Assembly (NCBI RefSeq): GCF_000737865.1
Contig: NZ_CP007287.1
Location: 247,647-311,646 of the forward strand
Reading direction: 5' to 3'
Source of the DNA: Bifidobacterium coryneforme
Lineage (GTDB): Bacteria > Actinomycetota > Actinomycetes > Actinomycetales > Bifidobacteriaceae
DNA length: 64,000 bases
Shown here: piece by piece, positions 9,470-18,479 of the stretch
How the letters are laid out: each line of letters opens with the position of its first letter
Numbering within the stretch: the stretch's first letter is position 1
Position numbers and translations under genes: made by a program
The notes under the pieces: generated by a model
Seen by the model: the letters and a program-made list of their open reading frames with translations, nothing else
The model's database searches: none
Told to the model about the DNA's origin: nothing

Positions 9470-9856
9470 TTATGCTGCGTGAAGGTTGTCCGGGCTGATG
9501 ATGATGCCCTTGCCTATGAGGTTTTCCAGGCACTCCTCCAGATAGGCCTCATCGTGCTCCGGATAGATTGGCGAGGTGAGTCGGATGGCCTCCAGATGTT
9601 CATAGGGGTCGCAGTGCCTGCCGCGATAGAGGGGATCGCGCCAGTCCGGATCCGGATGATGCCCCCTGGTCGCCATCTCATCCATGACCAGGATGTGGAA
9701 TTGATAGAGCTTGTATGGCGAGTGGGAGAAGACGTAATCCACGGTGGCATGCCTGCGGCCCCAGCCGAGCCCCCTGAGGGCGGTGATTTCCCTATGCTGC
9801 CCCAGGAGCTGTTGCCGAGGCAGTGCCCCAATCAGGTCCTGATGCCACAGCCGCAT
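9470..9856 (-). CDS. Pyrimidine-dimer DNA glycosylase-like protein (TIGR02328 type)
   Basis: A compact 128-aa protein starting MRLWHQDLIGALPRQQLLGQ, with the conserved blocks GQHREITALRGLGWGRRHATVDYVF and SPYKLYQFHILVMDEM. These match my memory of a bacterial branch of the T4 endonuclease V family (Pfam pyrimidine dimer DNA glycosylase). The expected role is excision of UV photoproducts, but whether this branch is active is not known to me. The ATG at 9856 follows a G-rich ribosome site (GGGGGCAGG). The gene begins 52 bases after the nhaA stop on the same strand, so the two may be co-transcribed. Confidence 0.75.
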   Translation of the reverse strand: MRLWHQDLIGALPRQQLLGQHREITALRGLGWGRRHATVDYVFSHSPYKLYQFHILVMDEMATRGHHPDPDWRDPLYRGRHCDPYEHLEAIRLTSPIYPEHDEAYLEECLENLIGKGIIISPDNLHAA

Positions 9857-9908
9857 ACCTGCCCCCGATCCTGGACCGTCACTCCTCGTGGTTTCCCAAG
9901 CATAGTCT

Positions 9909-11144
9909 TCAACCGCGGCTGGTGGTCTCTCTTTTCGTGAAGGCGATGGTGACGGCAGCCAGAAGGAAGGAGAGTGCGGATCCGGCCAGGACCGCCACAA
10001 GGGCCATGCTGATGTGACTTGTGCCGGAGTAAGCAAGGTCGGCGATCAGGAAGGACATTGTGAACCCAATCCCGCACAACTGGGCCACTGCGCCCAGGTC
10101 AACCGTACGGATTCCGGAGGGGAGCCTCAGTCCCAGCCGCGAGCAGACCAGAACCACGGACATGATCCCCAATGGTTTGCCTAATGCCAACCCGATGGTA
10201 ATCCCCAGGAAAATGGGACTCGTCAACCAGGTGGGGCTGAAGTCGCGCAGAGGTATTCCCATGGATAAGAAGGCGAACAAGGGCAGTGCCAGCAGCGCGG
10301 ATAGGGGGGTGAGATTCCTGCTCAGGCTCTCCGCTCTCGATTCCTTGCCCTGAAGCGAAGGCCTGCCCGGGGTGAGCAGCCCGAGAGCCACGCCTGACAG
10401 GACCGGATGAATCCCTGCACGAAGAAACCCGTACCAGGCGCCCAGGGCGGCGAGTAGGGCGATTGGGCGGAGGGCTCGCCTCATCCGCATAAGCAGATAC
10501 CAGCCGCCCAGACAGAGCATGGCGGGAAGCAGCATCCAGGGCTGAGAAAGGTGTGAATAGCCTACGGCAATCAGCAGTACGCCGATGATGTCGTCGAATA
10601 CGGCCAGGGTCATGAGGAATGACTGGCGTCCTGCACCGGTGCCGGGGGCGAGTATCCGCAGGGCCGTCAGGGAGAAGGCCACATCTGTTGCAGTCGGTAT
10701 GGCCCAGCCCCGTAGTCCTGTGGGGTCGGAGTGGTTGATGGCCCAGTATATGCCAATGGGGGCGATCACCCCTCCGATTGCCGCAAGCATCGGGGTCAGG
10801 GCCTGGCGTGGGTTGCGCAGTGTTCCCGTCGACATCTCCTGCCGGAGGTCCAGGCCGATGACCAGAAAGAACAGGGTCAACATGCCGTCCTGCACCCATT
10901 CTTTGACGGTCAGGTCCAGACCCGGTATGAGGTGGTCCAGGGCATGCAGGGGAACCCATGTGGAAATCGCCTGATAGGTATCGAGAGTGGCCGGTAAGTT
11001 GGCCCCAACAAGTCCCAGGATGGCAGCCGATACCATGAGCAAGGCGGTGCTGCGGTCGTTCTGGGCGGTGTTGCATAGGTGCAGCCAGGTTTTGGTGACG
11101 AGGTGTCGAATAGGCTTGAGTGGGTTGGTCTGGCGCGCAAACAT
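9909..11144 (-). CDS. nhaA: NhaA-family Na+/H+ antiporter
   Basis: Inner-membrane sodium/proton antiporter, 411 aa (E. coli NhaA is 388). Visible hallmarks are the LFFLVIGLDLRQEM segment of span 2, GWAIPTATDVAFSLTALRIL of span 4, and the paired aspartates in LAVFDDIIGVLL of span 5, which are the ion-binding residues in the family. About twelve hydrophobic spans are present and nothing is truncated. The role would be sodium and pH homeostasis. AAGGA lies eleven bases before the ATG at 11144, a long spacing. The upstream region contains the unusual 15-G run. Confidence 0.92.
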   Translation of the reverse strand: MFARQTNPLKPIRHLVTKTWLHLCNTAQNDRSTALLMVSAAILGLVGANLPATLDTYQAISTWVPLHALDHLIPGLDLTVKEWVQDGMLTLFFLVIGLDLRQEMSTGTLRNPRQALTPMLAAIGGVIAPIGIYWAINHSDPTGLRGWAIPTATDVAFSLTALRILAPGTGAGRQSFLMTLAVFDDIIGVLLIAVGYSHLSQPWMLLPAMLCLGGWYLLMRMRRALRPIALLAALGAWYGFLRAGIHPVLSGVALGLLTPGRPSLQGKESRAESLSRNLTPLSALLALPLFAFLSMGIPLRDFSPTWLTSPIFLGITIGLALGKPLGIMSVVLVCSRLGLRLPSGIRTVDLGAVAQLCGIGFTMSFLIADLAYSGTSHISMALVAVLAGSALSFLLAAVTIAFTKRETTSRG

Positions 11145-11274
11145 ACGGTCGTTGGTCCTTCTGAGAGATGTATGTTGTCTGTTTCGCCGACCAGTCTTCC
11201 CGGCATGAATCCTATTGGGGACTCCCGATAGGCAGAATACCAGGGAGCCTGAATACAGGAGTTCCGGCAGGGGC

Positions 11275-11289
11275 GGGGGGGGGGGGGGG
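11275..11289 (+). repeat. Homopolymer of 15 G
   Basis: Fifteen consecutive G residues on the plus strand, preceded by GGGGC, between the hxlR-type gene stop and the nhaA start. On the nhaA coding strand it is a C run about 130 bases upstream of the ATG. Such tracts are prone to slipped-strand length change. No supported reading frame crosses it. Confidence 0.85.
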
Positions 11290-11358
11290 TAACGTGCGCG
11301 GTAAGGGGAAACCGTTGGAGTGGGGTTGGCTGAGCCTATATGCCGTCGAGAGGGAGTG

Positions 11359-11682
11359 TCAGGCAGCGCGTTCGGCCTGGTAGTTGCTACCCCAATCGCG
11401 CATGGCTTCGATGACCGGCCTGAGACTTTTTCCTGTTTCCGTCAGGGAGTACTCCACGCGCGGAGGAACTTCCGGGTATACCTTGCGATGTACCAGGCCA
11501 TCGCGCTCCATCTGGCGCAGATTTGCGGTGAGCACCTTCTGCGAGACGCTGCCCAGGGAGCGGCGCAGCTCTCCAAAACGTAGTGTCCCGCCCAGCAGAT
11601 CCCGCAATATCAGGACCTTCCACTTATCGGAAATCAGCAACAGTGTCGTTTCGACGGGACACGCCGGTAGTTCATCCTGCAT
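11359..11682 (-). CDS. HxlR-family transcriptional regulator
   Basis: A 107-aa winged-helix repressor or activator of the HxlR/MarR-like class. It has the family signature Cys near the N-terminus (PACPVETTLLLISDKWKVLILRDL), then LRFGELRRSL, VSQKVLTANLRQMERDGLV and RVEYSLTETGKSL. Many members sense thiol-reactive or redox stress through that Cys. The start is placed at 11682 (MQDELPACP) because GGAG lies eight bases upstream; an ATG at 11697 lacks a ribosome site. It is divergent from the NAD(P)-binding protein gene, the usual arrangement for an HxlR regulator and its target. Confidence 0.87.
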   Translation of the reverse strand: MQDELPACPVETTLLLISDKWKVLILRDLLGGTLRFGELRRSLGSVSQKVLTANLRQMERDGLVHRKVYPEVPPRVEYSLTETGKSLRPVIEAMRDWGSNYQAERAA

Positions 11683-11847
11683 CAGAGGAATCTCCATTCC
11701 AGAACACCATGAAATTCCACAAACGTTCCCTTTTGGTAACTATGGAACTTCTTTATGCCTACTATCTTCTTCATCCGTATGGTAATAGGGTACATCACGA
11801 CAAGGAAAACGGAGTGACCTCCAAAAAGTTGAACGAAAGGACACATG

Positions 11848-12477
11848 ATGAAGATTGCAGTAGTTGCGGCAAATGGTAAGGCGGGCCGGCTCATTGTCGA
11901 AGAGGCAGTGAAGCGCGGCCATGAAGTGACGGCGGTGGTGCGCAGCGACAACAAGACCGATGCTCAGCACGCCATCATCAAGGATCTGTTCGACCTGACG
12001 GCGGCCGACCTTGCCGGATTCGATGTGGTGGTGGATGCGGCGGGAGCCTGGACCCCGGATACCCTGCATTACATCGCCGATGCGGCCAAGCATCTGGCTG
12101 ACCTGTTGTCGGGAACGGATACCCGGTTGCTTGTGGTCGGTGGCGCCGGGAGCCTCTTCGTCAACAAGGACCACACCTTGGCCCTTGAGGATACCCCGGA
12201 CTTCCTCGATGCGCACAAGCCGGTCTCCAGTGCCCATGGCAAGGCCTTGGCCCACCTGCGCACCCGTTCCGATGTGCGCTGGACCTATGTCAGCCCGGCC
12301 GCCGACTTCCAAGCCGAGGGTGAGCGTACCGGCTCCTACGGGCTGGCCGGGGAGGAGCTGACCACCAATGCGGAGGGTCAGAGCTTCATCAGCTATGCCG
12401 ACTATGCAATCGCCATGGTGGACGAGGCCGAATCCGGCAAGCATGTCGGTGAGCGTATTTCCGTTTACGCCAAGTAA
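11848..12477 (+). CDS. NAD(P)-binding oxidoreductase, NmrA/atypical SDR type
   Basis: A 209-aa Rossmann-fold protein beginning MKIAVVAANGKAGRLIVEEA, with the atypical NxxAG dinucleotide motif, then VVDAAGAW, LLVVGGAGSL and YVSPAADF. Close relatives are annotated as NAD(P)H-binding epimerase-like or flavin-reductase-like proteins, often under HxlR control and induced by stress. The YxxxK active site of classical SDRs is absent, so the protein may bind cofactor without classical dehydrogenase activity. GAAAGGA at 11835-11841 is six bases from the ATG at 11848, preferred over the ATG at 11845. Its transcript ends at the hairpin at 12594-12642. Confidence 0.82.
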   Translation: MKIAVVAANGKAGRLIVEEAVKRGHEVTAVVRSDNKTDAQHAIIKDLFDLTAADLAGFDVVVDAAGAWTPDTLHYIADAAKHLADLLSGTDTRLLVVGGAGSLFVNKDHTLALEDTPDFLDAHKPVSSAHGKALAHLRTRSDVRWTYVSPAADFQAEGERTGSYGLAGEELTTNAEGQSFISYADYAIAMVDEAESGKHVGERISVYAK

Positions 12478-12593
12478 TCGTCGTGCGGAAAGCCCGAATC
12501 GGGCCTGCTCTGCCAGGGGGGATTGAACAGGCCCGTTACGGACAGCCGGTGAAAAGCCTGGCGCATAGACCGATAGCGTCATGAATGACAACG

Positions 12594-12642
12594 GGGCCGC
12601 ACTCCTGCAATTCGATTCACCCGAAAGGCAGGAGTGCGGCCC
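12594..12642. terminator. Strong hairpin terminator, 15-bp stem
   Basis: GGGCCGCACTCCTGC (12594-12608) pairs perfectly with GCAGGAGTGCGGCCC (12628-12642) around a 19-base loop, followed on the plus strand by GGTGTTTT. It lies between the convergent NAD(P)-binding protein gene and the YfcC permease gene. Confidence 0.8.
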
Positions 12643-12680
12643 GGTGTTTTCCGGTCTGTACTGCGCGGCCGGCTCCGGTG

Positions 12681-14129
12681 TCAGAGGAGCGTGGCCACCC
12701 AAAGCAGGATGGCTGCCGCAACGAACAGAATGGCGAATATCTTCCCGCCGACCTTCAGCCACTTACCGAAGCTGATCCCGGCCACGGACAGCCCGGCCAG
12801 AAGCACGCCGCCGGTCGGGTTGATGATGTTCATCAGGCCGTTGCCGAACTGGTTGCTCAGCACAATCACGTCACGGTTGATATGGACCAGATCGGCCAGG
12901 GGACCCATGACAGGCATGGTCAAGGCTGCGGAGCCGGAGGATGAGGGGACGAACAGGGTCAGTATCGACTGGACGGCAAGCAGAATGGTGGTGAAGAGAC
13001 CCTTGGGCAGATTGCCCAGCAGTCCCACCAGCCAGTTCAGGATGGTATCGATGATCATGCCGTCCTGGAGAATGACCAGGATGCTGCGGGCCAGACCGAT
13101 GATTACCGCTGCATAGACAAAGTCCCCGCATCCGCTTACGAAGCTCTCGCATATCTGATTGAGCGAGAAACGCGCCACAATCCCGATAATGAGGCCCACG
13201 GCGAGGAAGAGGGCGCCGATTTCGGTCATATACCAGCCCAGGGCCAGGATGCCGTATACCATCACGGCCAATCCGAGGACAAAAATGCCGATGATGATCT
13301 TGTCGCGAGTGGTGAAGGTGTCGGTCTTGCCGGTTTCGTCCTTGCCGTTCGCGCCCTCATTTCCGGAAAGCAGTCGGGCGCGCAGACGCTGGTCGCTGTC
13401 ATAGACGATTGAGGATTCGGGAGTCTTGCGAACCCGGTAGGCGTACCGCATGGTGAAGGCAACGGCTATCAGGGTGAAGATGGCCCAGCAGACGATACGC
13501 CACATCAGCAGGGGATTCCCGTGCACTTCGCCGATGCCTTGGGCTATCAGCACGTTGAAGGGGTTGATGGTTGAACCGATATACCCGACCTGGCTGGCCA
13601 GGAAAAGAGTCAGTATGGCCGTCATGGAGTCAAACCCCATTGTCAGCATGAACGTGATGAAGATGATGAACAGGGGAATCAGTTCCTCGCTCATGCCGTA
13701 GGTTGAGCCGCCGAGGCTGACAAGGAGCATCATCATCGGGATGACCAGGATGCCCTTGGCCCCCAAAGAGTCGGCCAGTGCCCTGAGACCCCGGTCGATG
13801 GCACCGGTTTTGAGGATGATGCCGAAGGCTCCTCCCAGGATGAGCACGAAGGAGATGACCTCCACGGCCTGGATGATTCCGTTGCCGGGTGCTTCCAGGA
13901 TGGCGGCCAGACCCTGACGGTGGTCCAGGCCGTCGCTGATCTTGCCGATTTCATGGAAGGTCCCGGGAAGGATGACGGTCCTCTCCGTGCCGTCCACCAT
14001 CTGTTTTTTGGAATCGAACTGGCCGCTCGGAATCAACCAGGTCGATGCTGCGGCCAGAATGACCATGAAGAACAGCAGGGCGTAGCTATGGGGGAATGTA
14101 AATGACTTGCGTTTCTTGGTTGTGGACAT
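12681..14129 (-). CDS. YfcC-family permease
   Basis: Integral membrane carrier of 482 aa, about 12 spans, related to YfcC/ArcD-like and DcuC-type proteins. Matching blocks are the first span ending WLIPSGQFDS, VLILGGAFGIILKTGAID, LVSLGGSTYGMSEE, and GSTINPFNVLIAQGIG. Family members carry basic amino acids, peptides or short carboxylates; substrates are poorly defined. It is the last gene of a minus-strand run that starts with frlB, so a lysine-conjugate substrate such as fructoselysine is a reasonable inference. The start at 14129 (MSTTKKRKS) has only a weak ribosome site. The gap to the amidohydrolase gene is 37 bases, suggesting one transcript. Confidence 0.85.
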   Translation of the reverse strand: MSTTKKRKSFTFPHSYALLFFMVILAAASTWLIPSGQFDSKKQMVDGTERTVILPGTFHEIGKISDGLDHRQGLAAILEAPGNGIIQAVEVISFVLILGGAFGIILKTGAIDRGLRALADSLGAKGILVIPMMMLLVSLGGSTYGMSEELIPLFIIFITFMLTMGFDSMTAILTLFLASQVGYIGSTINPFNVLIAQGIGEVHGNPLLMWRIVCWAIFTLIAVAFTMRYAYRVRKTPESSIVYDSDQRLRARLLSGNEGANGKDETGKTDTFTTRDKIIIGIFVLGLAVMVYGILALGWYMTEIGALFLAVGLIIGIVARFSLNQICESFVSGCGDFVYAAVIIGLARSILVILQDGMIIDTILNWLVGLLGNLPKGLFTTILLAVQSILTLFVPSSSGSAALTMPVMGPLADLVHINRDVIVLSNQFGNGLMNIINPTGGVLLAGLSVAGISFGKWLKVGGKIFAILFVAAAILLWVATLL

Positions 14130-14166
14130 GATTGTCTCATTTCTTGGGGTATACGGGTAATGCGGG

Positions 14167-15672
14167 TCAGGCCTCGTAGGCGGGTTGTCCATCGACGTAG
14201 GTGGCTGCCACCCGGGCCTCGCGCAGGCCCTGCGCGTCGGCATGGACCAGATCCCTGTCGAAGATGGCCATGGTGGCTCTCTGTCCGGGTCGCAGACTCG
14301 GGGATGCATCGGGTGAATCCGGATCAGGGTCATTCCGGTTGGAGTGACCATCATTGGTCCAGGCGGACAATACAGCCATTGCCGGGAGGGCGTACTGGGG
14401 GAACCACTGCTCGCCTCCCTTGTCGAATTCCCGCAGACTGGCCCGCAGGATGGATTCGGGAAGGCTCGGCAGGAAGAGGGGGCAGTCCGTGCCGCATGTC
14501 AGATTCAGCCCAGGCGTCGTCAGACTGCTGTAATGGAAGAAATCACTGCCGTCATCGTCGGCAATGGTGTTTGGCATGTAGGCATCCTGGGCGGATGGGT
14601 TCAAGCCCAATATCTGCGGATATAACTCGGCTGTGATGCCTGCCTGGGCCATTACGCCGGCTGCCCGATCATTGATCATCTCCAAGTCGCTGATGGAGTG
14701 GTGCAATCCCGGCGCGGCCGCAGAGGACAGTATCCGAGCGGATTCCTCTATGGCCCTGTCGCCCTCGGCGGTCATGCAACAGGAAAACCCGCTGCCTGCG
14801 ATGTCTTCGACGCGATGTTCCAGTTCTCGGTAATCAACTTGTGGGGTGGGCTCACCGGAGGCATAGCGACCGTGAATATCCGCGGTTCTGTCAGCGACGA
14901 CTCCGTCGACCATGAGCTTGACTCCGCGTAGCCTGGTCTTGGAACCCAGCGGTTGTGTGGCGATCTGCTTCAGCCTTGCTCCGGTTACCTGCTCCCTTAC
15001 GGGCTCTATGTAGAGATCGGCCTTCAGGCGCTTATCGGCCAGCCAGCCATGTACGCCTGTGTCGTCGAAAACGATGTCCTTGCAGGAAACCACTCCTCTT
15101 TCGAGGAGCAATTGCTCGAATCGTCTCCATGAAGCCCGAACCAGCTCTCGGTCACCGGTCATCTCTTTGATCAGCAGGGCCCGGTCCTCTGCCCCAAGCT
15201 GGTCCTCGAAGAATCCATACCGCCGAACCGCCGCTGTATTCATCCAGTAACGGCTGCGTAGTGAGTCGATGGCCACTATCGGGGTCTGGTCGCTGATGTC
15301 ATCCAGACTGTCCCGCTCGGGGTCTTGGCCCCATAGCTGCCGATTCCATCCATGGGCGTATATGGGTCTTGTCGGATTCTCCCTGTGCTCCTTGGCCAAG
15401 AGAAGTGCGGCCTCCTCTTCGGAATCCGCGGATGACAGATCCAGGCCGGCGTTTGCCGCCATCCATCCGGAGAAGAAAACATGGTTGTCGTGAAGGCCCG
15501 GCATGACCAGGCACTCGTCATATTCGAGCACCTGGCAATCGGGTCCAGGATCTTCGTGATTCCAGTCGCGACCAACCTTGGTGATGGTCGATCCTTCAAA
15601 CTCCACAAACCCCTTGAAGAGGTGCGGGGAAATCCCGTCAAAGATATGACGGGACCTTACAACAGTCCTCAT
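14167..15672 (-). CDS. Amidohydrolase-superfamily protein with altered metal site
   Basis: A 501-aa protein of the amidohydrolase 3 (YtcJ/AepA-like) group. The overall layout is typical: a small beta domain, then PGLHDNHVFFSGWM, a central VKLMVDG, FSCCMTAEGDRAIEE, LHHSISDLEMI, CGTDCPLF and a C-terminal ATMAIFDRDL. Two usual metal-binding elements are changed: the HxH after beta-strand 1 reads H-V-F, and the HAxGD element reads TAEGD. The later His and the Asp of GTD remain. It may bind one metal, use a different mechanism, or have lost hydrolysis. AAGGA lies six bases before the ATG at 15672. Its place between the GntR regulator and the permease suggests processing of an N-substituted amine or amide. 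Confidence 0.75.
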   Translation of the reverse strand: MRTVVRSRHIFDGISPHLFKGFVEFEGSTITKVGRDWNHEDPGPDCQVLEYDECLVMPGLHDNHVFFSGWMAANAGLDLSSADSEEEAALLLAKEHRENPTRPIYAHGWNRQLWGQDPERDSLDDISDQTPIVAIDSLRSRYWMNTAAVRRYGFFEDQLGAEDRALLIKEMTGDRELVRASWRRFEQLLLERGVVSCKDIVFDDTGVHGWLADKRLKADLYIEPVREQVTGARLKQIATQPLGSKTRLRGVKLMVDGVVADRTADIHGRYASGEPTPQVDYRELEHRVEDIAGSGFSCCMTAEGDRAIEESARILSSAAAPGLHHSISDLEMINDRAAGVMAQAGITAELYPQILGLNPSAQDAYMPNTIADDDGSDFFHYSSLTTPGLNLTCGTDCPLFLPSLPESILRASLREFDKGGEQWFPQYALPAMAVLSAWTNDGHSNRNDPDPDSPDASPSLRPGQRATMAIFDRDLVHADAQGLREARVAATYVDGQPAYEA

Positions 15673-15771
15673 TGTCTGTCCTTATCGTCAGGACTTGGGG
15701 AGTCCTTTGGGCGCACTTGCCCTTATGAGATGGCAAGAGGATGCGCGTTCCGGGTTCAGCCGACCACCTTG

Positions 15772-16485
15772 TTAGAGGCTGAAGGTATAGAACTCCCCAA
15801 GATAAAACTGATGACCAACATGAACCGGTCGGTCATCCTGATCGCAGATAAGTGTATGAACCTCAAAGCAGGGAGTGCCTATGACCACCTTCATCTCCTT
15901 GGCCAGCCGGGCATCGGCCAAGGTCATACCAAGCCTTGTCGTCTTGGGATTGATGGGCCGGATTCCGTGCTTCCTCTCAAGCAGGTCATAGAGGGACCCT
16001 GACAGATCCTCGTGCATGAGGAAGGCGAACCTATCGGCAGGGAAGTAGTTGTTCTCTTCCATGACCGGTTGGTTGTCGGCCATCCGCAACCGCTTCAGAT
16101 AGACCACATCCTCGGACGGCTGGTCGCCAAGTTGCTCGGTAATCCACTGTTCGGCATGGATCAGACGGCATTCGAGCACCTTGCTTGATGGCTTGTAGCC
16201 GGCCTTGGTCAGGCTCTCTGTAAATCCCATGACGTATTCGACTCTCCGGTCGATTTTGTGGGTTCTGACGAAGGTGCCCTTCCCCTGCTTCTTGAGAAGA
16301 TAACCATCGTCCACCAGTTCCTCAATGGCACGACGAACGGTGATACGGGATACGCCGAATTGTTCGCACAACTGGGGCTCAGTAGGGATCTTCTCACCGG
16401 GGGCCAATTGGCCGGACCGAATTTCGGAGAGCAGGAGCGCCTTGATCTGAGCGTACTTCGGTATCTGCGTATCGCCCTTGAGCAT
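15772..16485 (-). CDS. GntR-family regulator, HutC/UTRA subfamily
   Basis: Transcription factor of about 237 aa. The N-terminal wHTH is IPKYAQIKALLLSEIRSGQL, then PTEPQLCEQFGVSRITVRRAI and LLKKQGKGTFV. The C-terminal UTRA ligand domain has YLKRLRMAD, EENNYFPADRF and KTTRLGMTLADARLA. It sits directly downstream of frlD and frlB, as FrlR-type regulators do, so it probably represses the cluster and is released by a phosphorylated Amadori sugar. The start at 16485 has AGGGAG upstream. An in-frame ATG at 16506 with CATACT seven bases before it could be a leaderless start instead. An imperfect palindrome (GTAACACAGTATGCTAC) overlaps that region and could be an autoregulatory site. Confidence 0.85.
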   Translation of the reverse strand: MLKGDTQIPKYAQIKALLLSEIRSGQLAPGEKIPTEPQLCEQFGVSRITVRRAIEELVDDGYLLKKQGKGTFVRTHKIDRRVEYVMGFTESLTKAGYKPSSKVLECRLIHAEQWITEQLGDQPSEDVVYLKRLRMADNQPVMEENNYFPADRFAFLMHEDLSGSLYDLLERKHGIRPINPKTTRLGMTLADARLAKEMKVVIGTPCFEVHTLICDQDDRPVHVGHQFYLGEFYTFSL

Positions 16486-16639
16486 CAGGTTCTCCCTATC
16501 GGTCATGTAACACAGTATGCTACCTCATCGAGGCTGACATACCGCTCTTACAAGGTTCGGTTGATCCTTGCTGCCCGGGTTCATATCTATATCCGATTAC
16601 ATCCCGATCCGAACTGCCTGGACCTGGATGGTGATATGG

Positions 16640-17485
16640 CTACCTGATGGGTGCGCCATATCCGAAAGAGCCATTCAACTGCACCGCCTCTGCTGCAAAG
16701 TCCTGGCCTGCGACCAGGCTCTCGTCCAAACCGCGCCCTTGCACAACGTGATTCAGCAGGAAGGCGGTCAGGAACGAGTCTCCGGCCGCCATGGTGTCAA
16801 CGGCTTCCACGACATGGGGTGCCAGTTCATGGAAGTTCTGGCCGTCATAGACCACCGTGGACTGGGAACCTCGTGTGGCGATCAGGGCCCTGTTGGGCTC
16901 CGTGAAGAGGTGCTTGAGCAACACCTCCACCTGATTGGTTTCCATCCCACTGACCGAGAAGAAGCCATACTGCACGTACCCGATTGCGGCATCAACCATG
17001 GCGTTGTCGAACTCGTCGGAGAAGTCATAGGAGATCGGAATGCCCAGTCTGCTGACCTGGGGCAGCAGATGATTGGCGTTTCCCCATACTCCCATGTGGA
17101 TGAGGCCGAACCCCCGCAGGTAATCCAGATCGCCCTCGTCCAGTTGCAGGGGCTCCTGTCCCGCGATGCCGCCTTCATTGCTTCCAATGAAAACGCGGTC
17201 GCCATCGATGATGTTGACCTTGGCACAGCCGTTCTCACCGTGGCGTACCACGCTGTGACTGCGGTCTATCCCCAGGTCGTCAATACTGGATTCGACCAGC
17301 CGGGCCTGACGATCATCGCCGAATACCCCCATGAATGCCGCCTCGTACCCCAGCTTCTTGGCGAATGCCGCGAAATTCAGGGCGTTGCCACCGGGATACA
17401 TGACGTTCTTGTTGACGTACTGGTCAACAACCTGGTCTCCCAGGCCGATGACCTTTGTGTCCTCGTGAGGAATATGGCCCGGCAT
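16640..17485 (-). CDS. frlD: Fructoselysine 6-kinase-like PfkB sugar kinase
   Basis: A 281-aa ribokinase-family kinase expected to phosphorylate fructoselysine (or a related Amadori compound) at C6 in the cytoplasm. The PfkB N-terminal signature region is VMYPGGNALNFAAFAKKLG, and the C-terminal signature is DTMAAGDSFLTAFLL with the catalytic Asp kept; the usual Gly-Ala-Gly-Asp is Ala-Ala-Gly-Asp. FrlD assignment rests on overall resemblance and on the adjacent frlB. The start at 17485 follows the frlB stop by one base, with GGTGGAG seven bases upstream, so translation is probably coupled. A longer frame to 17620 overlaps frlB and is not used. Confidence 0.83.
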   Translation of the reverse strand: MPGHIPHEDTKVIGLGDQVVDQYVNKNVMYPGGNALNFAAFAKKLGYEAAFMGVFGDDRQARLVESSIDDLGIDRSHSVVRHGENGCAKVNIIDGDRVFIGSNEGGIAGQEPLQLDEGDLDYLRGFGLIHMGVWGNANHLLPQVSRLGIPISYDFSDEFDNAMVDAAIGYVQYGFFSVSGMETNQVEVLLKHLFTEPNRALIATRGSQSTVVYDGQNFHELAPHVVEAVDTMAAGDSFLTAFLLNHVVQGRGLDESLVAGQDFAAEAVQLNGSFGYGAPIR

Positions 17486-17486
17486 A

Positions 17487-18458
17487 TCAGTACTCCACCT
17501 TGCCCATATACCTCCGCACGTCCAGGTCATGGTTGTGGACCTTGGACAGGGCATAGCGGTACTTGCTGAGCACGCTGTAGAAGAGCACGGGATTGAAGTA
17601 CTCGCTGACCGAGTCGTCAATCATGTCCAGTCCGAGTTCCTTTGCGTCGACGACCTCGATCTTCTTGGCATACCGCTTGAGGAACTTCAGCACTCGCTCG
17701 TCCAGCTCGCGGGTACGTCCAAGACCCATCGCTAGGATGAAGGGGGTGTTTTCGTCGGTGATCTCCAGTGGGCCGTGGAAGAACTCGCCGGTGTGCACGG
17801 CCGTTGCATCCAGCCACTGCATCTCCATCAAGGAGCAAATCGAGAACCCGTATGCGTGGCCGTAGGATGCTCCGGAGGCCATCACGTAGAACATCTCCTC
17901 GTCCTTGTAGGCGTCGGCGAAGGCCTTGGCCCTGGGCTCGACCTGCTTTTCCGCGGATGCCACGATGGTATCGATCAGCTTCATGCCTTCCATAAAGGTG
18001 TTGTAGTGATCGTAACCTTCCAATTCGTTTACCATGCCGACAGTCAGTTCCAGCATGATTGCCATGGGGTTGTTGTGGACGCGGGTTTCATCGCCCCACT
18101 CGTAGAGGAAGCTATAGTCCGAAACGGCGAGCAGGTCGGCCTTGTCGTTGTATGTGAGTCCGACCGTCTGCGCCCCGGCTGCTTTCGCAATCCTGGCGGC
18201 CTCGACCGTCTCGGGTGTATTGCCGCCGTGGGAGCAAGCGATCACGACGGAGTTCTTGCCGAGGCGCTTGGGGGTGGCGTGGACGAATTCGTTGGCTGTG
18301 TACCACCCGCTGGTAATGGTTGTGGACTCGCTGCGGATGAAATAGTCCGACACATACATATCGACCAGTGAACCGCCGCAGGCCACGAAATAGACCTCGG
18401 TGATTTTGCCCTTGTTGTGCTGGACCAGACGCTTGGACACATCGGTAATATCCTGCAT
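17487..18458 (-). CDS. frlB: Fructoselysine-6-phosphate deglycase-like SIS protein
   Basis: A 323-aa double-SIS-domain protein expected to cleave 6-phosphofructoselysine into glucose 6-phosphate and lysine. Visible features are VYFVACGGSLVDMYVSDYF, VVIACSHGGNTPETV, the GEFFHGPLE block and the C-terminal ALSKVHNHDLDVRRYMGKVE, which I associate with FrlB. The nucleotide signature of GlmS isomerase is absent, as expected. The start at 18458 (MQDITDVSKRL) has a full AAGGAGG five bases upstream; an ATG at 18479 would overlap the operator. It is the first gene of the minus-strand cluster. Confidence 0.87.
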   Translation of the reverse strand: MQDITDVSKRLVQHNKGKITEVYFVACGGSLVDMYVSDYFIRSESTTITSGWYTANEFVHATPKRLGKNSVVIACSHGGNTPETVEAARIAKAAGAQTVGLTYNDKADLLAVSDYSFLYEWGDETRVHNNPMAIMLELTVGMVNELEGYDHYNTFMEGMKLIDTIVASAEKQVEPRAKAFADAYKDEEMFYVMASGASYGHAYGFSICSLMEMQWLDATAVHTGEFFHGPLEITDENTPFILAMGLGRTRELDERVLKFLKRYAKKIEVVDAKELGLDMIDDSVSEYFNPVLFYSVLSKYRYALSKVHNHDLDVRRYMGKVEY

Positions 18459-18479
18459 GATAACCTCCTTGTTCATCAC

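Noticed and set aside
11168..11383. A 71-codon plus-strand frame crossing the 15-G run
   Set aside because: The G run translates to poly-Gly, there is no ribosome site, and the rest has no likeness to a protein; the run is better seen as a non-coding slippage tract.
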